From Allium sativum (Eukaryota > Streptophyta > Magnoliopsida > Asparagales > Amaryllidaceae): a DNA stretch of 64,000 bases. The translations under genes were made by a program, and so were the position numbers. The DNA lies in assembly GCA_030737875.1 (NCBI GenBank), contig CM060909.1, positions 392,283,565 to 392,347,564 on the forward strand. The letters are read 5' to 3'. Every line of letters starts with the position of its first letter. Position 1 is the first letter of the stretch. This document shows, one piece after another, positions 46,406 through 57,744 of this stretch. The notes below the pieces were generated by a model. It was not told where the DNA came from and ran no database searches. It was given only the letters and a program-made list of their open reading frames with translations.

Positions 46406-49400
46406 TGTAACAACCCGAAAATCTGGGCCAGTTTAAAATTTTTATTTTGGCAATTTTAGCGAATTTTGAATATTTAAAATAGATTATTTTAAATAATATC
46501 GACGATAAATTTATTTTGAATATAATTCGAACGTATATATTTATACGCGTCGTCGTTAGAATATAAATATTTATATATAATTATAAATAGAATTGAAAAT
46601 GGCGCGGTAGTTCGATAATTCGATTTCAAACTTCAATTGGATGTACCGGGTGCAAAACAATCCGGATTTTAGTGAAACCAAAAATAATGGAATCTAATAG
46701 TGAATATCTTTCCAACGAATCAGAATAATCAAGATTTCATAGCAGGAATCAAAAGATATGTCCAGTTGAAAATTCTGAATAGTAGCTATGGAATTCAGGC
46801 CCTTAAAAATGGGCATTTTGCAAATGACCTCGGATTTCGACGAAACCAGTTTTGTTGGGTCCGGGATGTGAAGTTATTGCTAGGTTCCAAATTTCATAAT
46901 TTTCTGAATCAATATGTGAGCGTGGCAAAGGAAAACGCGTTTGACCAGTTTCAGTTGATTTTAATCGACTGGAAATTGGCCATTTTTCAAACGGTCTCAG
47001 AATTCGACGAAACTAGTTTTGTTAGGACCGTATCGTCAATACGAAGCTAGAAAATATTTTTCTGGAATTTTTCTAGTTAGTATGTGGCCCCGGTAATTTG
47101 AAATGTACGTTTAAAATTCAATATAGTGATTTAAATGAAAATTTAACGGAAACTGATTGTAACGATCGAATCAGCCTACGATACATATCCCATTGTGTTC
47201 GGAATGGGGGTGAAACGCTATGGGCGACAGGCGGTGGGCCTCGTTTAGATGACATATGTGAAAGTCAACTTTTAAAAATAATTAAATAATTAAATAAATA
47301 AATAAAAAAAATCCTTTCCCCCTTTAATTCGTTCTGGCCCCCCCCCCCTTTCATTCTGAAAATCGATTTGGAAAAAAAAAAAAAGGAGAAAAAGATAATC
47401 GCCCCAGCCCCTTTCCCTCGTCGGAGCCGCCACCCTCGCGTCGGCCTCCTCCTCCAATCGCCCGCCACTCAGTTGAAGCCCATGTCCCCTCTTCAGCCTC
47501 CTCCATTCGATCCATCAACGAAGACCACCGCAACCCTACCCAGAGCAGACCTCGACAGCACCTCCTTCCCCTCGTCTCCTCCTTCAGATCGACCGCGCTC
47601 TCCCCCCCCCCAAGCTCCGACGAACAACGGCACCCCCCCTTCGCTGAAATCGGTTCGTTTTTATTTTATTTTATTTGTTTTCTGTAAGTATTTTTATTTT
47701 TAAATTCTTAAAAACTGATTTTTTTAAAGTATCTAAAAACTGTTTTTTTAAAGTATATAAAACTGTTTTTTTTTAAAGTATAGAAAAACTGAATTTTTAA
47801 AGTATATAAAACTGATTTTATCTTAAGGTTTTAACTTTGAAATAAGAAAAAGGTTTTAACTTTAAAATAAGAAAAAGGTTTTAACTTTGAAATAAAAATT
47901 CGATTTTTATATATTGAACTTTGAACTAAAAATTCGATTTTTATATATTGAACTTCGAACTAAAAATTCGATTTTTATATATTGAACTTCGAACTAAAAA
48001 TTCGATTTTTATATATTGAACTTTGAACTAAAAATTCGATTTTTATATATTGAATAGCGAAGTCAAAATTCGATTTTTATATATTGAATAGCATCGTAAA
48101 AATTCGTTTTTTTACATATGTAGAGAATACGGGCGAAAGCGACAAAAAGGCGAGAGCGTCGAAGAATTCTGCAAAAGAAGAGTCAAGATGATTGGATAGC
48201 TATATGTGAGAATTTCTCACCTTTCAATTTATTTTTCTAGTTATATATATATACTAGGATGCAGACGGTGCTTAGTAGCACCCGACACAATTGTCCACAG
48301 ACCATGGACTTGTATGTTTGGTTGCATAGACTAGTTGAATTATTTGTTTGAATTGAATTGTTTGGTGAGATAAAATTGATTTGATTGATGTGTGAATGGC
48401 GTGGGCCTTCACTGGACCGGGGATAAGGCTAGGCCTTGTCCCGTTTCTAGTATCGTGCCGTTATGCCGCCGAAATTTTCTAAAATATGTTAGAAAAATAA
48501 AAATATCATTTTATTGTGTAAATGAATTGAATAGAAATTCATAGGTTGAAATAAAATGTTTTATCGTTAGAAATATAATTTTTAACGTGAATGTGAATAA
48601 ATAAATATTCATTTACAAACCAGACGGTTTGTTTATGTACACTTATTTGAAGGACATTGATTGGGTCGATAAATTTCACACATCGCCCAACTGCACAAAT
48701 AAAATATGTGTTTGATTGTTTGAAAACCCCACACGGGTGTTGGGATGAAATTTGAAGTTCACTCATCCTGATTGATTGAATATGTCGATCGATTGGTTGA
48801 CAGGCTGTTATAAGCGTCGAATATCTATATCTGATGCTTATACAGTGTAGTGCACTTTGGTTGATGGTTGATTATTTTTCAATGCTATTATATACATGTG
48901 TTGTATGAAAATCCATATAATTAATTTTATATGGTAATTGATTGGGCCTCATTCCAATTTGAAAAATAAAGAATATTATAAAATAAAAGTTCATGTGTTG
49001 ACAGTACTCATTCATTGAGATTGGTCATGTGTTGAACAAAATATTTTAGTAATAAAATTTACATCTTTGTAATATAAAATAAAAGTTCATGTGTTGACAG
49101 TACTCATTCATTGAGATTGGTCATGTGTTGAACGAAATATTTTGATAATAACAACTATTTTGAAAAAGAAATATTTGAAATAGAATATTTGAAATAGAAT
49201 ATTTGAAAATAAAGGAATATATGAAGCCGTGTTGATTAGATTGACGCCATTTTGACGTGAACGATATTTATATCGATTTTATAACGATTTTGAAATGAAT
49301 TGAATATATAACGATTTCGAAATGAATTGAATATATAACGATTTCGAAATGAATTGAATATATAACGATTTCGAAATGAATTGAATATATAACGATTTCG

Positions 49401-49823
49401 AAATGAATTGAATATATAACGATTTCGAAATGAATTGAATATATAACGATTTCGAAATGAATTGAATATATAACGATTTCGAAATGAATTGAATATATAA
49501 CGATTTCGAAATGAATTGAATATATAACGATTTCGAAATGAATTGAATATATAACGATTTCGAAATGAATTGAATATATAACGATTTCGAAATGAAATGA
49601 ATTGAAAACGATTTCGAAATGAATTGAAAACGATTTCGAAATGAAATGAATTGAAAACGATTTCGAAATGAATTGAAAACGAATTCAAATTGAATTGAAA
49701 ACAAATCGAAATGAATTCAAATTGAATTGAAATTTGAATTGAGTAGAAATGAATTTTAAAACGAATTTATAAAGAAGAATTCAATTTTGATTTGAATTGA
49801 AATGGAAGTTGCGGGTCTTTACA
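46406..49823 (+). repeat. Element C 3' LTR (3,418 bp)
   Basis: Near-identical to 41895-45374. It has the same landmarks: cassette 47300-47650, GTAAGT 47684-47689, palindrome 48206-48220, CTAG ending 48240, hairpin 48267-48282, and Array B 49280-49700. Differences include a longer AATT run near 47280, a 14-bp duplication near 49190 and three fewer 27-bp units. Confidence 0.93.
49280..49700. repeat. Array B of Element C 3' LTR, 27-bp minisatellite
   Basis: Same unit as 44755-45250 with three fewer copies (81 bp). Minus-strand frames of 150 and 141 codons are repeat read-through. Confidence 0.93.
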
Positions 49824-49828
49824 CAGCG
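49824..49828. repeat. Target-site duplication of Element C, right copy (CAGCG)
   Basis: Exact match to 41890-41894. Confidence 0.93.
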
Positions 49829-52800
49829 CCACCCCCCGGGGCAAGTAATCCCCCTCCTCCTTCCCGTCATCTCTCCTTCTCCCCCCTTATATGATGTAAG
49901 TTCTTTATTTACGTATTTAGTCTGTTTTAATTTATTTTAACATTATTAAAGAAGTGATTTTTGAAATGAACAAGTTGTGATTTTTAAAATGGACAAGATT
50001 TGATTTTTCTTCATAACCAAGACTTGATTCTTCATAACAAAGATATGATTTTTAGTGATAGAAAGGATATGATTTTTATTGACAAGAAGATTTGAATTAT
50101 TATAGTAAAGATTCGATTTTTCTTATGAAGACAAAGAAATAAAAATACAATTTTTACTTATATAGAAGTAGAGTAAAAATATGCTTTTTATTCTATGTAC
50201 GCCGTGATAATAATTCGATTTTTATATACAAGAAAATTTTGATTTTTATATACAAGAAAATTTTGATTTTTATATACAAGAAAGGTTTGATTTTTATTAT
50301 AAGAAAGGCGAAATAAAAAATAGAATTTTTATAATGTAAGCGAATTGGTAAAGACAAGATTTTTATCGTATATTTGAAATATTTTTATGAAGATAAAAAT
50401 ATGATTTTTATGTAGTAGAGAAGATAAAAATATGATTTTTATATATGTAGCGAAATAAAATTCTGATTTTTATTTTATATATACGTCGAGATAAAAATGT
50501 GATTTTTAATATGAACAGTGTGAAAAGGATGGCATAGGAATTTCGGGCAAATCAAATGGACCAGAAATGCAGAATATATGGAGGAGTAGAACCCTTGGTG
50601 AGAACTCCTCACTTTAAATCTTGTTTTCTAGTTAAAATTATATACTAGGATGCAGACGGTGCTTAGCAGCACCCGACACCCGTTGTCAACAGACCATGGA
50701 CAACTTGTTTGATTTTGTTGTGTGGTGAAAATTGATTGTGATGTGGAATGAATGAAAATATATATTCATGTGTTAAAATAAATTATTTATTGTTAAAAAT
50801 ACAATTTTTTACGTGAATGTGAATAAATAAATATTCATTTACAAATCATTCGATTTGTTTATGTACACCTTTTTGAAGGATGTTGATTGGGACGATAAAT
50901 TTTACACATCGCCCAACAGCACGCATAAAAATCTGTGTTTGCGGATTGGAACCCCACACGGGTGTTGGGGTGATATTTGACGTACACTAATCTCAATTGT
51001 TTAGTGGTATGTCGATCGTTTGATTGACAGACTGTGTAAGCGTTAATTAGTTATATTTAATGCTTTTGCAATTGTGTGGTGCACTTTGGATGATGGTTGA
51101 TTATTTATCGTTGCAATTATATACATGTGTTGTATGGAATCCATATAATTAACATTATATGGTAATTGATTGGGCCTCATTCCAATTTGGAAAATAAAGA
51201 ATATTATAAAATAAAGATTCGTGTATTGAATAGAATAAATAGTCACGTGTTGATGATGCTCATGTGTTGAGAATATTCATGTGTTGAAGCTTATCATGTG
51301 TTGAGTAAAATATTTTAATAATAAAAATTTACATTTTTATCATATATAAAATTAGAAATTAACTGAAACTAGTTAAGATGAGTGGTTTCCTGGGTGTTGA
51401 TCTGATGTTGGTTTCGGCCTTCGGGGTTAATACTTAGGGAATTGTTCTCTTGCTAATCTACAGTTAGAGTCAGATTTAGAATTAAACGATATAAATCACA
51501 ATTTTATCAAATATATCAAATAACAAAAATACTCATGTGTTGAGAATATTCATGTGTTAAAACCATTCATGTGTTGAAACTATTCATGTGTTGAACGAAA
51601 TATTTATACAATAAAATTCACATTTTATTATAAGCAAGAAATAATAGATATTCATGTGTTGAATAAAATATATATTCATGTGTTGAAGGAAATATTCATT
51701 TGTTGAACAGAATAATGAAGTTATTGAAATATATAAAGCCGTCTTGATTAGATATGCGCCATTTTGATGCGAACGATATTTATATCGATTATAATCGTTT
51801 TTATAATGAATATAGAAAAGGAAGTGATATCAAAATCTAATATTTTGAAAATATTATCATTTATATATTAATGATATGGAATATTCAATTTTGATTTAAA
51901 ATTGAATACGAAGTTGAATTTGTTTTGAAAACGAATTTAAAACGATTTATAAAATACATTTTGAATTGAAATCGACGAAATATATATAATATATTTATAT
52001 ATATTATATATATTAATGGCCTGAGTAGAATACGCCGCGCCGCGGCAGTTCGCGAATTTCGACCATTGACTTCGAACTGACGTTACGGGAGATCCGACCG
52101 TCGGATTCTCCTGAAACCGGAACCGTTGGGTTTGTATCAAAAAGAGATTTCCAATGAATATTATAAATTTGAAATCTAACGGTTGGATTTGGAATTATGT
52201 CCAAATCAAATTTGGAAAAGGTCGCTGTAAGTGCAGTTCGCTGGCCGTTATTGAAAACTGACTGTATGAGCCTTGATAAAATATTAATAATTTGTGTAAA
52301 ATCATAATATATGAACTGGAAAGAACTGGGATGAAAAACTCCACATTTGAAAGGATAAAAATATATTTTTATCGAAACGAACTTGTTTTGAACTAGATTT
52401 GAAATGGTTTTGAAAATAATCAGAATTTCCAATATACGAATTGGAATGGATCTGAATCGAAATTATCTTCGGAATATTTCGATGTTAGATTTCGAGATTA
52501 TACAGATATGGTTGTGAAAATTTGAAAGATATATTTATATTGTTATTTCCAATACGATATTTGTTGGTTTCAGAATTTGTGTTGAATATAAGCCGATATA
52601 TTTTCTATTCAGAGCCTTGTATTTAATATCAAATGGGATTTTGGGTTCGTCGTGAATGGTGTCTTAAATAACACTGCTCTTGAACCAGTTTAGAAAAGAA
52701 TAAATCTTTTAATTAAGATTTAGTGAAATTGTCTAGTTAACTAGTATTTAATTGGAATTGAATTTAAATTGGTTTTTGGGTTTATCGTGAGCGGTGTTTT

Positions 52801-55001
52801 GAATAACACCTGTTCTTTAACCCGATTAACAATGGGATATGATTTTGGGTTTACGTGAACCGTGTTTTAATTGACATCGGTTCTTTAACCCAGTTAAAGA
52901 TTAAAACTAAGTGGAGTTTTAATGAATCTTTAATTAGATTGAAATGATCAAGAATGGAGTATCACCAGTTTTGCTCCAAGCGATAGTTAAATCTTTAATT
53001 AGATTTGAACGTGAAATAGTAATTAATTTTACCGATAACACCGTGGTGTTAGATATGGAGTATTACCAGTTTTGCTCCATGGGATAAATGGGTTGGGATT
53101 GAGAAATATAATAAATAATTACTTTGGTGTGGTTCGCTAATCCCGACTAGTTTGGGAAACCTTAACATGGTTTGAAATGATATCCAAAGGAAGATTAAAG
53201 AATAAATTTAGAAGAATTTATCTTTGATAAAATTAATTGGAACCTTTCCCTAAGAACGTGAAAATTTGAATAAAAAGAATATTCTGAATTGAAATGAGGC
53301 GTATGTTGTGTTTGTGTAAAATTAGTTTATTATATACGCGGGTTATTCGGAAAGGTCGGGTTTATACCCATTCTGAATAACCGATTCGACGATAAGCCGA
53401 AGATGAAGACGGTGGTTGAAGACCGGAAGTCTTCACGTCGTTTGGATTATTATTGATGATTTTGATTGGGCTGTACACCCAAGAGGAGAGAATCGGTTGG
53501 TGATCGTCCAAACGTACTTGGAGATCGATCGATATGCGAGGAAAGTGCCTCCGGTTTCGTTCACACCTAGAACGAACTTGTAAATGGACTGTGTGTCTGA
53601 CATTGGATTTTATTCTGTGTTGATTGATCTCTATTGAATATACATCTGTTTGGCGGCAGAGAATTTATTCTCTTGCTTAACGCCCTTCTCTGAGACGTAC
53701 GAGCTCAGAGGTTGTATATCGATGGACATCAGTTGCATAGAGTGAATTGCCTGTGTGGCATGCCTAAGTGGCAAATGATCAAGGCTTCTGTTGAAAAAGC
53801 AAAGTCTTATGGTTGATGATCAAAGCATAGTCTGTGTGGCATAGCTTTGTGTATAGCGTTAATTCGCGAGCCTCACACCTCGGTATGAGTCAAAAATGGG
53901 ATAGTGACTGCAGGGAGAGCGCGGCGTTTCTTTCTAGCTATGGGTGATTTCATTGACCTACCAGCCCTGACATTTATATAATTTTCATCTGTATGGTTGT
54001 TGGAATGCGAGGTGCCTCGAATATATGGTCGATAACTGGCACTATGTAAGCCGACGTACAGACCATTATATAGGTCCTATAGGACCGGGAAACGTGTGTT
54101 CAGGAATTGTCAATCCTCAAAAGTAAGAGAGGACCGGCCCTGAAGATCCAAGGATCGCTGTGTGTGGTCCTGAGACATTTGCTAGAGTGTCTCGAATGGA
54201 GAGGAGCTTGCCCCTTGCCTCGACTCATGACGGAAATCCAATTTCCAATACGACCTTTGCGGTTTTATTTGTAGAGCCTAGTATGGCGACATGATATATG
54301 GTACCCATGCCGTCTATGATTGATATTTATGATTGAAATTGTTTTGACACTATACACTTATATTAGTATCAAATGATGTTTTAAACGTACCAAGCATGTT
54401 TGGCTATTATAAGGGAAAACCCTGTCCTCTGGCTTGCGTTGCAATGTGTGATGAGACCTAGGTCTTATAATAGCTTCATTTTTTCAAAAAGCATTGCGCT
54501 GTTTTGATATATGCACTAGTGTTCTTGGGAGGAAACCCGTTCCGTGTTATACGACGTGGTCCCTTTAACTACTCTCTTTTAAAGTAAAGTTTTAAATAAC
54601 TGTTTTAGTTCTCACACCAGTCACATGACTGACCTGGAGTTTATTGTTTTAACCTAAACTCTGGGTGCCCCTATTTTCCACACGGGCAGCTAGTAGTTTT
54701 GGTTTTGCAGAATTATATTCACAGGATCTTGGTTTACATCTGGAATAATACTCGGAAAGCTCTGTATCGTGTATTTCTTTCAGTTATGTGTTGTATTATT
54801 TGTGCGTTGCTATGTATTTAAATGTAATTTAAATCTCTGATATTTGTCAAATGTGTAATATTTATTCGTACTCTGTATATTCTTGTATTCTGATGAAATT
54901 GTTGTAATTAATAATGAAATTTTCTTATGTTTGTGTTCCGATGCGTGTTGTTCTCAAAGCAATTCGTGCTTTCCTTACCGGGGAAGTCACGGGTTACGAC
55001 G
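49829..55001 (+). repeat. Element B 3' LTR, second piece
   Basis: Resumes the cassette (CCACCCCCCGGGGC) exactly where 41894 stopped. It carries GTAAGT at 49896, the degenerate array 49950-50520, palindrome 50598-50612, CTAG ending 50631, hairpin 50658-50673, the TCATGTGTTGA cluster 51230-51705, the conserved core at 51406, polyadenylation-like signals near 54907, and a mutated terminus TTACGACG. Confidence 0.9.
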
Positions 55002-55006
55002 CTCAG
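55002..55006. repeat. Target-site duplication of Element B, right copy (CTCAG)
   Basis: Matches 26514-26518. The flanking sequence then continues the inverted LTR cut at 26518. Confidence 0.83.
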
Positions 55007-56549
55007 CTTCATATATTTCAATATTTTTGTGTCTATCCAAAATCGGACATCAAAATCAGACATCAAAATCGTATTTTGGTTTTTCACCGAATATTATATT
55101 AAAGTATTTGTTTATTCCAGATTGAAATAAGATTCAATAAATGACCATATAATTTAAATTACATGGATTTCGTACATCACATGTATTCAACAATAGTTAT
55201 AAACAATTATTAATCATTCAAATAACATCAAGATGCGCATCTACAACTGTATAAGCATTAAATAATTAAATAACGCTTATAATAGTCTGTCAATCAATTG
55301 ATTGACATACAATTACACACAAGGGAGATGTGTGACTTAATTATCATCCCAATACCCATGTGGGGTTTTCAACCAACATCCAATGATTATTATTTGCATA
55401 CTTGGGCGATGTGTAAAATTATCGTCTCATTACTCGTGTAGGGTTTACATCACAATCCATGTGAATTTATCTATTATTTAGGAGATGGGTAGGTAAATTG
55501 TCATCCCAGAATAATTCATAATATAAACATTTTATTTATCAACACTTATAATCACAGTTTAATAATGATAACATTAAAACTGTAAACACCCATTTATCAC
55601 CAAACAAATATTGATATCACAGGAAATCTATATAATCACGTAAAGATTATAATAATGATTAAAAATAGTGCAAAAATATTCTCACCTCCACAACACTTCT
55701 CATGTAGGTTTTTCGTCGTAATCGTTGTACTAGCTTTTCGCAACCTGAATTCACCATTATGGATTTACAGTCTGCATACGGCCTCCGATCATCACCAAAT
55801 ATGTTCACTAGCACGGAGACGCCATTCCCATTCTGGACAACTTTTCCCTAGGGCACTTTCCCCTAAAAATGCTTGGATTGCAGGGAAATCGCCAAAATCA
55901 GCTACAAGCCAACGAACTTTGATCGCGTTTTTAGGGCAGATCAAAATTCAATTTTTTATATACGTTTTGTACAGAAAAACGAGATCTACAACTTTCGTTT
56001 ATAGAGTCTTACCCAGAAATGCACAGGTCAAAAGTTATTGAGCAAAGAAGGGAGAGGTGTGTTTTTGCAAAATGTGTATTTGGCAAAGGAGGGGTTTTTG
56101 GAAGAAGTGGGGCCCACGGCCAGAGGAGGAGGGGTTGTAGGTGGTGGCAGGTCAGAGGGGAAGGTGGTGGCAGCAGGGGCTAACGTGGTGTTTGGAGCTA
56201 AAGGGGGCTAGGATTTCGAGTTTGGGTTTGGGGAGGTGCGGCAGCGAGGTCAGGTGGTGGGGGAGGGGCTACAACGGTGGCAAAGGCTTGGGGGAGGCCG
56301 TTAAAAAGAAAAGAGGAAGAAAGAAGAGGAAGGGAGAAGTAAAGAAAGAAAAGGAGGAAACAGATTTAAGTAAGAGATTTCGTCTCCCTTTCTCTCTGAT
56401 CGCTCGATTGCAAACTATCTCCGTTTGCCTTGAAATTTCGGGACAAGATAATATATGAAACTATGAATCCAACGAATCAAGTTTTTATCGAATTCCGAGT
56501 TCGTTTGACGTTCCGTTTAATTTCTCAGTTAGGCTTAAACTAGCTTCAA
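55007..56549 (-). repeat. Inverted LTR, second piece
   Basis: Minus-strand family blocks continue from 26518: 'catataatttaaattacatggatttcgtacatcacatgta' (55147-55186), the 'gcttataatagtctgtcaatcaattgattgacatac' block (55276-55311), 'tgggcgatgtgtaaaatt' (55404-55421), and TTCTCACC with the palindrome's left arm only (55678). A purine-rich stretch (56060-56370) is the GC-rich cassette in antisense. Frames at 55655-56041 and 56141-56458 lie within these LTR blocks and lack recognisable domains. The LTR's own start is not seen before the CACTA end at 56550. Confidence 0.6.
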
Positions 56550-57744
56550 CACTACAAGAAAAACCGCAAATAGCGACAGATTTTTAGCAGCGGAAAATTC
56601 CATTGTGAATTAGCGATGGATTTTCGTGGAATCTGTAAGGGATATTTTCTAGAATTTTTTATTTTAACTTGTTTCAAAATATTACCGTCTAGTTCTGATT
56701 TCCATCGCTAAACCATAGCAAATTGCGATGGTTTAACATCACCGTTTTTTCGTCACTGAATTCCGTTGCAGTTTAGGAGAGTTTACCGTCTGTATGTTTT
56801 GAAGCTATTTTGCAGTAGGTTTTCAAGGGATTTGCAAGGGACTGGTATGCTTATTCTTCATAATTTTTTTTTTACTTTTATGTTTTTAATAAGTAATTGA
56901 TAAGTAAAAATAAATTTTAAATAATTAATGTTGATAACAATATATTAATAAAAAATTACTATTAATAGTAAATTAAGTTTAATAGTTAACATTAATAATA
57001 TTATATAATGATTTATAATTAGCAATTATACTTAAAATTAATGATTTATTATCTAATATCTAAAAATTAATGATTATAATGGCAATTATACATAATATGT
57101 ATTACTTCAAAAATTAAAACAATGGTATTTCTAAAATAAATTTAAAATTATTAATAAAGTTTGAATATAAAATTTTGAAGTTTTATAATTTTTATATAAA
57201 TATATTAAAATTTATTATTTACTAATTAGAGTAATATTAAATTATTAATAATCAACATGTAATCGTTGATATTAAATATATAATAGTTAGTAATTAATAC
57301 TGACTTGTAATAATTAGTTACTGATAAACTATAATTAATAATTAACATTTAATAAGTGATATCATTTACAACTAAGAAGCAACAAGTATTGATTAATAAA
57401 TAAGGCGTGACATCCAATAATTAATAATTAATGATTAAGGTTGGTATTTAATAAATAATAAGTAGGAATTAAAAAATAATATTTATTCTTTAGAACTTGA
57501 TATTTAAAAATATATTTAAAATTTAATATTATCAAAAAACGAAAATAATTTTTTCTAAAATAAATCACAATATTTAAAAACAAAATCTCGATTTTCCTAG
57601 AAGTCAAAAGTTAAATATTTTAATAATGTTTGCTATTGCGTGGCGTGATCATAGGCTTCCCTCCCTCGTTTCCCCGTAATTTTCATTTCCCGCTTTAGTC
57701 TTTAAGTTGTCCTTAACCCTAAATTAATTCCATCCCTGCTACCT
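56550..57744. mobile_element. CACTA (En/Spm-type) transposon end plus AT-rich DNA
   Basis: CACTACAAGAAAAACCGC at 56550 is a standard plant CACTA terminal inverted repeat. It is followed by subterminal motifs in both orientations (TAGCGACAGATTTT, TAGCGATGGATTTT, CCATCGCTAAAC, TTGCGATGG) to about 56770. From 56860 to 57600 the DNA is extremely AT-rich (TAATTAATAATTA-like). No transposase frame and no opposite terminus (TTCTTGTAGTG) is seen before the next LTR at 57745, so the element is truncated, or its other end lies beyond that LTR. 57605-57744 is unassigned. Confidence 0.65.

Larger units (their letters stand above)
41895..49823 (+). mobile_element. Element C: young complete non-autonomous LTR retrotransposon, 7.9 kb
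   Basis: Two LTRs of 3,480 bp (41895-45374) and 3,418 bp (46406-49823) differ by only scattered substitutions, a few short indels and three minisatellite units. PBS, polypurine tract and a perfect CAGCG TSD are intact. The internal region (45375-46405) is 1,031 bp and non-coding. This is the most recent insertion in the window. Its LTR lacks the long 3' half (roughly 3 kb) found in Elements A and B: it ends GCGGGTCTTTACA soon after Array B. The subfamily therefore moved recently with a much shorter LTR. Confidence 0.94.
26519..55001 (+). mobile_element. Element B: non-autonomous LTR retrotransposon hosting two nested insertions
   Basis: The full span is 28.5 kb. Removing the inverted solo LTR (33208-39742), Element C (41895-49823) and their duplicated target sites leaves about 14.0 kb: a 6,491-bp 5' LTR, about 1,045 bp of internal sequence and a 6,473-bp 3' LTR. 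Both LTRs start TGTAATAACC, the PBS is at 33011-33022, the polypurine tract at 40582-40594, and a CTCAG TSD flanks the whole. There is no gag-pol frame. The terminal bases of the 3' LTR (TTACGACG) have mutated relative to the 5' LTR (TTATCACA). It inserted into an older inverted member of the same family. Confidence 0.88.

Noticed and set aside
55655..56458. Two frames of 128 and 105 codons
   Set aside because: They overlap antisense LTR blocks and the cassette of the inverted LTR. No domains recognised.
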